A DNA stretch of 64,000 bases, taken from Albidovulum sediminis (GTDB lineage Bacteria > Pseudomonadota > Alphaproteobacteria > Rhodobacterales > Rhodobacteraceae). Position 1 is the first letter of the stretch; every line of letters begins with the position of its first letter. Below are positions 59,242-64,000 of the stretch, in pieces. Under the pieces are notes generated by a model. That model worked only from the letters and a program-made list of their open reading frames with translations, was not told where the DNA came from and did not search any database. Position numbers and translations under genes: made by a program. The stretch spans positions 248,001-312,000 of the forward strand of contig NZ_JAOCQF010000001.1 of assembly GCF_025380365.1 (NCBI RefSeq), read 5' to 3'.

Positions 59242-61692
59242 ATGACGAACCCTGATGCGAAGCTGAAATCCCATGCGCAGGCGGTCGTCATCGGCGGCGG
59301 GCTGGTCGGCTGCTCAATCCTGTACCACCTGACCAAGCTTGGCTGGACCGACGTGGTGCTGCTGGAGCGGGCGGAGCTGACCTCCGGCTCCACCTGGCAC
59401 GCGGCGGCGAACATCCACGGCCTGCACGACAGCACCAACATCAGCCGCCTGCAGCACTACACGATGGGCCTTTACAAGGATCTGGAGGCCGAGACGGGGC
59501 AGGGCTGCGGCATCTTCCAGCCGGGCAGCCTCTATCTGGCGCAGACCGAGGCGCGCGAACACCAGCTGCGGCTTCAGGCCGCCAAGGCGCGCTACTACGG
59601 GATGAACTTCCACGAGGTCAGCCGGGACGAGGCGGAGCGGCTGCACCCGCTGGTCAATTTCGACGGCATCCGCTGCATCATGTACGAACCCCAGGGCGGC
59701 AACGTCGACCCTTCGGGCGTGACCATGGCCTATGCGGCCGGCGCGCGGGCGCGGGGGGCGCAGATCCACCGCAACTGCCCGGTCACGGCGACGGTGCCGC
59801 AAGCGGACGGGACGTGGATTGTCGAAACCCCGCTCGGCAGCATCCGCGCGGGCTGGGTGGTGAACGCGGCCGGGCTCTGGGCGCGCGAGGTCGCCGCCCT
59901 GGCGGGGATCGCGCTCCCGCTGATCCCGACCGAGCATCAGTATTTCGTCACCGAGACCATCCCCGAGATCGCCGCGATGGACCGCCGCCTGCCTTCGGTT
60001 GCGGACCGGGACGGCGAGTATTACCTGCGGCAGGAGGGCAAGGGCCTTCTGGTCGGCGCCTATGAGCGCGACATGAGGTTCTGGGCCGAGGATGGCACGC
60101 CGCAGGGCTTCGGGCACGAGCTTTTCGCCGATGAACTGGAGCGGATCGAGCCCAACATGCTGCGCGCCATCGACCGGGTGCCGGTGGTGGGCAGCGCTGG
60201 GATCAAGCGGGTAATCAACGGGCCGATGATCTGGTCGCCCGATTCATCGGCACTGTTCGGGCCCGTGCCGGAGCTGCGCAACTATTTCTGCTGCAACGGG
60301 ATCATCCCCGGCTTCTCGCAATCCGGCGGACTTGGCCTTCTGTCAGCGGAATGGATCGTGGAGGGCGAGCCGAAGCTCGATATGTTCGGCTGGGACCTCG
60401 CCAGGTTCGGGGCTTGGGCGGGCAAGGACTTCACCAAGGCCCGCGTCCGCGACCAGTACGCGAACCGCTTCAAAATCCACTTCCCGAATGAGGAACGCGC
60501 CGCCGGTCGCCCGGTGCGGGTGCGGCCGATCTACGAGACCCAGAAGGCCATGGGGGCGGTCTTCGGGCTGAACTACGGCTGGGAACATCCGCTGTGGTTC
60601 GCAGCCGAGGGCGAGCCCCGCGAGGAGACGATCGGCTTCGACCGCCAGAACTGGTGGGGTCCCGTGGGCCGCGAGGCACGGATGCTGCGGGACCGCGCCG
60701 GGATCATCGACATCTCAAACTTCGCCCGCTACCGGATCACCGGGCCGGGGGCCAAGGCGTGGCTGGACGCGCTGTTGGCCAACCGCATTCCCGGCCTGCC
60801 GGGCCGCTCCTGCCTTGCCCCGCTGATCGGCAAGCGCGGCGGGATCGCGGGCGATTTCACCGTCACCTGTCTGGGCGAGGGCGACTATTTCATGGTCGGC
60901 TCGGGCATGGCGGAACGCTATCACAAGCGGTTCTTCGATGCCGTTCCCTTGCCTGCTGGAACCCGTTGGGACAGCGTGACCGAGGCCATGGCCGGCTTCA
61001 ACGTGGCAGGCCCCTTGGCGCGGGAGCTGCTGATGCGGCTGACGAATGCGGACCTGTCAAACGACGCCTTCCCCTTCCTGCGATCGGCACGGATCGAGGT
61101 GGCGGGGGTGCCCTGCATCGCGCTGCGGGTCAGTTTCACCGGCGACCTGGGGTGGGAGCTGCACTGCGCCGAGGCCGATCAGGCGCGGCTTTACGCGGCG
61201 CTCCTGAAGGCGGGCGAACCGCTTGGTGCCGGCCCCGTCGGCAGCCGGGCGCTGATGAGCCTGCGGGTGGAAAAGGGCTATGGGTCCTGGGGGCGCGACT
61301 ATAGCCCGGAATACTGGCCGCAGGAGACGGGGCTTGCGGGGCTGATCAAGCTGGACAAGCCCTTCCTGAACCGGGATGCCTGCGCTGAAGTTATGGCGCG
61401 ACCCCCGCGAGAGATGCTGCGCAGCCTGGTGATCGAGGCAACAGGGGCAGAGGCGACGGGGGCAGACGCGACGGGGAACGAGCCGATCTTCGATCTGGAC
61501 GGCAGGCCGGCAGGGAAGGTGTCGTCCGGCGCCTACGGCTATCACGTCGAACAGTCGCTGGCGCTGGCCTACCTGCGCCCCGACATCGCGGCGGGAACCG
61601 CGCTGGACGTCATGGTGCTGGGAAAGCCGCATCGCGCCAGGGTGTTGCCCGGCCCCGCGTTCGACCCGGAAGGAAGGCGGCTCAGGGCCTAG
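59242..61692 (+). CDS. Dimethylglycine/sarcosine dehydrogenase-like FAD protein
   Basis: An 816-aa two-part flavoprotein. FAD loop AVVIGGGLVGCSILYHL (residues 14-30), STWHAAANIHGLHDS with the His used for covalent flavin in relatives, and GIIPGFSQSGGLGLLSAEW near 355 define the oxidase half. From about residue 420 a GcvT-like folate domain follows (GVDISNFARYRITGPGAKAWL-type block at ~490-515, LRVEKGYGSWGRDY near 675). Such enzymes demethylate N-methylglycines and pass formaldehyde to tetrahydrofolate. It complements the soxBDAG operon 12 kb away. Confidence 0.86.
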   Translation: MTNPDAKLKSHAQAVVIGGGLVGCSILYHLTKLGWTDVVLLERAELTSGSTWHAAANIHGLHDSTNISRLQHYTMGLYKDLEAETGQGCGIFQPGSLYLAQTEAREHQLRLQAAKARYYGMNFHEVSRDEAERLHPLVNFDGIRCIMYEPQGGNVDPSGVTMAYAAGARARGAQIHRNCPVTATVPQADGTWIVETPLGSIRAGWVVNAAGLWAREVAALAGIALPLIPTEHQYFVTETIPEIAAMDRRLPSVADRDGEYYLRQEGKGLLVGAYERDMRFWAEDGTPQGFGHELFADELERIEPNMLRAIDRVPVVGSAGIKRVINGPMIWSPDSSALFGPVPELRNYFCCNGIIPGFSQSGGLGLLSAEWIVEGEPKLDMFGWDLARFGAWAGKDFTKARVRDQYANRFKIHFPNEERAAGRPVRVRPIYETQKAMGAVFGLNYGWEHPLWFAAEGEPREETIGFDRQNWWGPVGREARMLRDRAGIIDISNFARYRITGPGAKAWLDALLANRIPGLPGRSCLAPLIGKRGGIAGDFTVTCLGEGDYFMVGSGMAERYHKRFFDAVPLPAGTRWDSVTEAMAGFNVAGPLARELLMRLTNADLSNDAFPFLRSARIEVAGVPCIALRVSFTGDLGWELHCAEADQARLYAALLKAGEPLGAGPVGSRALMSLRVEKGYGSWGRDYSPEYWPQETGLAGLIKLDKPFLNRDACAEVMARPPREMLRSLVIEATGAEATGADATGNEPIFDLDGRPAGKVSSGAYGYHVEQSLALAYLRPDIAAGTALDVMVLGKPHRARVLPGPAFDPEGRRLRA

Positions 61693-61752
61693 CGGGACGG
61701 ACGGGGCAACCGGAAAACCACCACCGTCGCCGTTCCCGGCATCGGCTCCGGC

Positions 61753-61793
61753 GCCTGCGCGATGGCGGCCCTGCGGCCGCCTTGTGCGCAGGC
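61753..61793 (+). terminator. Two-tier 41-nt hairpin downstream of the dehydrogenase
   Basis: Outer arms GCCTGCGC (61753-61760) and GCGCAGGC (61786-61793) and inner arms GGCGGCC (61764-61770) and GGCCGCC (61775-61781) are perfectly complementary, with a small internal loop and a CTGC tip. It lies 60 bp after the dehydrogenase stop. It lacks a U-tract; it may be a structured 3' end or a factor-dependent terminator. Confidence 0.5.
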
Positions 61794-62027
61794 GGCCCTT
61801 CAGCCGGGTCAGGGTCGCGAAGGCAGCCGTCCACGGGCGGCAGCGTAGCGCGCCCGATGGCTCCCGCATCAATTCCTCACCCTCGGTCGGAACCTGTCGG
61901 CATGCATCCGCCGGATCGGTCCCCGCATCCCCGGCGGTCGCACGCCTGCATCCCCTGGCCACGGCCCCCCGGATCGACGGCCAGATCCCGTCCCGGCGGC
62001 ACGAGCGAAACTTGCGGTCGCTGTCTG

Positions 62028-62056
62028 TCGTCAAAGCCCCGCAAAGGGCGCATAAT
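62028..62056 (+). promoter_or_regulatory. Probable promoter of the small membrane protein
   Basis: TCGTCA (62028-62033) and CATAAT (62051-62056) with a 17-bp spacer lie about 27 bp before the ATG at 62083, with a GAGGAGG ribosome site between them. Confidence 0.4.
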
Positions 62057-62082
62057 CCCGATGAAGGCGAGGAGGTGCGACG

Positions 62083-62208
62083 ATGAACTGGAGTGACATG
62101 GGAAACGGAATGGGTTTCGGGATGGGGTTTGGCTGGCTGTTCGGCCTGCTGATCCTCGTGCTCGTGGTCTTGGCGATTGCGGCGCTGATCAAGTATCTTC
62201 GGAAATAG
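62083..62208 (+). CDS. Small Gly/Met-rich membrane protein (41 aa)
   Basis: A 41-aa protein: Met/Gly-rich N-terminus (GNGMGFGMGFGW) followed by one transmembrane helix (LFGLLILVLVVLAIAALI) and a basic end (KYLRK). A strong GAGGAGG site precedes the ATG. Small Met-rich membrane proteins are common in copper-resistance loci, and this one precedes a copper-type ATPase by 0.8 kb. Confidence 0.75.
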   Translation: MNWSDMGNGMGFGMGFGWLFGLLILVLVVLAIAALIKYLRK

Positions 62209-62269
62209 GGGAAGGAGGGCGCGTTGACCTGCACGATGATCCGGATGATCGCTTGCGCCGCGGTCTGAG

Positions 62270-62953
62270 ATGAGCCTGCGCGCCGCCATACTCGCAGCCC
62301 TGGCGATCCTCGCGATCGTCCTCATCGGCGTCTGGCAGTTTGCGCCCTCGGCCTTCGCCGAGGCCTGCGCACTTGTGGACCGCGAGCGTCTGGAGGCAAT
62401 CGTTGCGCGTGCGGGTCTCTGGGGGCCGGTCCTGATCGTCACGCTCATGACAATCGCGGTCGTGGCCAGCCCGATCCCGAGCGCGCCGATCGCGCTGGCG
62501 GCCGGGGCGGCCTACGGGCACGTCTGGGGCACGGTTCAGGTCGTCATCGGCGCCGAGCTTGGCGCGCTGATCGCCTTCGGCCTCGCACGGGTCCTGGGGC
62601 ACGATATCCTGCGGCGCGTGTTCGGCGCCTCGGTCGATGCCGGGCTCCTCGGTTCGCAGGCCGCGTTGACGGCGACGGTCTTTGCCAGCCGCCTCATGCC
62701 GTTCGTGTCCTTCGACATGATCAGCTACGCGGCCGGGCTCAGCCGCCTTCAGGCCTGGCGGTTCGCCCTCGCGACGCTTGCCGGCATCATCCCGGCAAGC
62801 TTCCTGCTGGCGCATGTCGGGGGCGAGGCGGCCAGCGGAGACCTTGGCCGGGCCGGCTGGGCGGTGCTCGGCCTCGGGTTCGTGACGGGGCTGCCGCTGA
62901 TCTGGGCGGCGATGCGGGGAAAGGGACGCCCCTCGGCTGACGATCGCCGGTGA
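62270..62953 (+). CDS. TVP38/TMEM64 (DedA-like) family membrane protein
   Basis: A 227-aa multi-span protein of the TVP38/TMEM64 (SNARE-associated Golgi, VTT) family. The signature IPSAPIALAAGAAYGHVWGTVQVVIGAELGALIAFGLAR (about residues 65-104) and the SRLMPFVSFDMISYAAGLS block (about 139-157) are present. Family members are proposed lipid scramblase-like or exclude solutes; here the copper context may mean envelope stress, which is inference. No clear ribosome site before the ATG. Confidence 0.84.
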   Translation: MSLRAAILAALAILAIVLIGVWQFAPSAFAEACALVDRERLEAIVARAGLWGPVLIVTLMTIAVVASPIPSAPIALAAGAAYGHVWGTVQVVIGAELGALIAFGLARVLGHDILRRVFGASVDAGLLGSQAALTATVFASRLMPFVSFDMISYAAGLSRLQAWRFALATLAGIIPASFLLAHVGGEAASGDLGRAGWAVLGLGFVTGLPLIWAAMRGKGRPSADDRR

Positions 62954-62959
62954 TTCCTC

Positions 62960-62990
62960 TTGAGCCTCCCAGCGTTGGAGGCTTCAGGCA
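62960..62990 (+). promoter_or_regulatory. CueR/HmrR-type operator-promoter ahead of copper ATPase
   Basis: TTGAGC (62960-62965) serves as -35 and overlaps the left arm of a GCCTCC-N7-GGAGGC dyad (62964-62969, 62977-62982). A 6-7-6 dyad within the spacer is the layout of copper-responsive MerR-family promoters. The -10 element expected about 19-20 bp after the -35 is weak. No MerR gene is inside the window. Confidence 0.55.
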
Positions 62991-63020
62991 TGAGTCGACA
63001 GGATGAAAGGTTGGCATGTC

Positions 63021-64000
63021 ATGGACCACGATCACCACCACGAGAAGGCCGACCTTCCGGCCGGAACGAAGACGGCAACGGACCCGGTCTGCGGCATGAC
63101 GGTGGCCGTCAGGCCGGACGGGCGCCAGGCCGAGTTCGCTGGCGGGACCTTTCACTTCTGCTCGGAGTCGTGCCGGACGAAGTTCAGGGCCGACCCGTAT
63201 TTCTACGCCTCCGGCAACGCGGGGAAGGCAGGGCAGCGCGCGCGGCCCGGAACGCAGTACACCTGTCCGATGCACCCCCAGATCGTTCGCGACGAACCGG
63301 GAAGCTGCCCGATCTGCGGCATGGCGCTGGAACCCATGGTCCCATCGGACGAACCCAGCCCTGAGCTTGTGGACTTCACGCGGCGGATGTGGATATCGGC
63401 GGCGGCGGCGGTGCCGCTTGTCATCATCACCATGGGCGAGCTTGTCGGGCTCGACGTGCGCGGATGGATGGGGCATCGCCTGTCCGTCCATGCCGAGTTC
63501 ATTCTGGCGACCCCGGTGATCCTCTGGGCGGCGCTGCCGTTCTTCCGGCGCGGGATCGACTCGATCCGCAACGCTTCGCCCAACATGTGGACGCTGATTT
63601 CTCTCGGCGTCGGCGCGGCCTACCTCTATTCACTGGTCGCGACCTTCGCGCCAGGTCTGTTTCCTGCCGAGTACCGGATGGGCCACGGTGTCGGCACCTA
63701 TTACGAGGCCGCCGTGGTGATCGTGGCGCTTGTATTCCTGGGCCAGGTGCTGGAGTTGCGCGCGCGGGAACGGACGGGCGATGCGATCCGCGCGCTCCTG
63801 GACCTCGCGCCCAAGACCGCGCGGCGGATCCTGGCGGACGGCTCGGAATACGACGCGCCGCTCGAGAACATCGTGGAGGGCGACCTTCTCCGGGTCCGGC
63901 CCGGCGACAGCGTGCCGGTTGACGGCGAGGTGGTCGAGGGTCGGTCCTCGGTCGACGAGAGCATGATCACGGGCGAACCGGTGCCGGTCGAGAAGGTCGA
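63021..64000 (+). CDS. Copper-type P1B ATPase, N-terminal part (cut by window end)
   Basis: A heavy-metal P-type ATPase of which ~326 residues are visible. It opens with a His-rich stretch (DHDHHHE), then a YHS domain ([18 protein letters not shown]) and a heavy-metal-binding domain CPMHPQ-x-CPICGMAL, followed by membrane segments and the actuator-domain DESMITGEP motif at the very end. It exports copper or a similar ion. The phosphorylation and nucleotide domains lie beyond 64000. ATG 63021 is preferred (GAAAGG site); ATG 63003 is an alternative. Confidence 0.9.
   Translation, partial: MDHDHHHEKADLPAGTKTATDPVCGMTVAVRPDGRQAEFAGGTFHFCSESCRTKFRADPYFYASGNAGKAGQRARPGTQYTCPMHPQIVRDEPGSCPICGMALEPMVPSDEPSPELVDFTRRMWISAAAAVPLVIITMGELVGLDVRGWMGHRLSVHAEFILATPVILWAALPFFRRGIDSIRNASPNMWTLISLGVGAAYLYSLVATFAPGLFPAEYRMGHGVGTYYEAAVVIVALVFLGQVLELRARERTGDAIRALLDLAPKTARRILADGSEYDAPLENIVEGDLLRVRPGDSVPVDGEVVEGRSSVDESMITGEPVPVEKV

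Larger units (their letters stand above)
61693..62082. other. 390-bp gap with no convincing gene
   Basis: Between the dehydrogenase and the small membrane protein. Short frames on both strands lack ribosome sites and look like GC-rich shadows. It contains a two-tier hairpin at 61753-61793 and a probable promoter at 62028-62056. Confidence 0.5.

Noticed and set aside
61693-62082. Short frames on both strands in the gap
   Set aside because: No ribosome sites, no recognised family, and composition typical of random open frames in GC-rich DNA.

Overview
The window is very GC-rich, with codon third positions almost always G or C and genes packed into operons joined by 4-bp ATGA overlaps. Gene content points to an alphaproteobacterium of the Rhodobacterales (Rhodobacter, Rhodovulum, Defluviimonas or Roseobacter relatives): a dmdA-acuI pair for dimethylsulfoniopropionate (DMSP) breakdown, a heterotetrameric sarcosine oxidase operon soxBDAG, a dimethylglycine-dehydrogenase-like enzyme and several ABC importers for organic nitrogen and carbon. 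I saw no rRNA, tRNA, phage, IS element or CRISPR array.

Layout. 1-3.9 kb: DUF2182/DUF1326 pair, then dmdA-acuI-cupin. 3.9-9.6 kb: polyamine-type ABC operon with an SDR dehydrogenase (minus strand) and a divergent LuxR-type regulator across a palindrome-rich promoter. 9.6-19.9 kb: enolase-superfamily dehydratase, an aldo/keto reductase fused to a Rid domain, a GntR regulator, and a divergent operon with a second aldo/keto reductase, a Liv-type ABC importer and an aspartate-dehydrogenase-like protein. 20.0-26.4 kb: GntR/UTRA regulator, ADP-ribosylglycohydrolase and PfkB kinase (resembling E. coli yegW-U-V) in one operon with a complete ABC importer. 26.7-33.0 kb: acetyltransferase, HAD phosphatase, inositol-phosphatase-like enzyme and an Fbp/Afu-type ABC importer. 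33.3-36.2 kb: luciferase-like monooxygenase, tautomerase, alpha/beta hydrolase, LysR. 36.3-41.2 kb: imelysin / di-haem oxidoreductase / DUF1513 cluster. 41.4-47.8 kb: CelD-like acetyltransferase and soxBDAG. 47.8-59.2 kb: the most unusual region (below). 59.2-64 kb: dimethylglycine-dehydrogenase-like enzyme, then a copper-resistance segment with a P-type ATPase cut by the window end.

The 47.8-57.9 kb island is the best candidate for an undescribed system. Its units are (i) OsmC plus a 58-aa protein, (ii) a flavin monooxygenase and a second FAD oxidoreductase, (iii) truncated haemoglobin, PAS-nucleotidyl cyclase, PAS-PAS-histidine kinase-receiver hybrid and OmpR-type response regulator, and (iv) a 57-aa membrane protein, a cysteine synthase-glutaredoxin fusion and an MFS transporter. 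Four noncoding stretches, one ahead of each unit, carry the same three-box array: GAAAC-N4-GAAAC, then a third GAAAC after 28 bp (three sites) or 18 bp (one site, one helical turn shorter). This suggests one regulator, plausibly the OmpR-type protein encoded inside, controlling a thiol/flavin redox regulon driven by a gas- or redox-sensing relay. The arrays are read directly from the sequence; the regulatory logic is inference.
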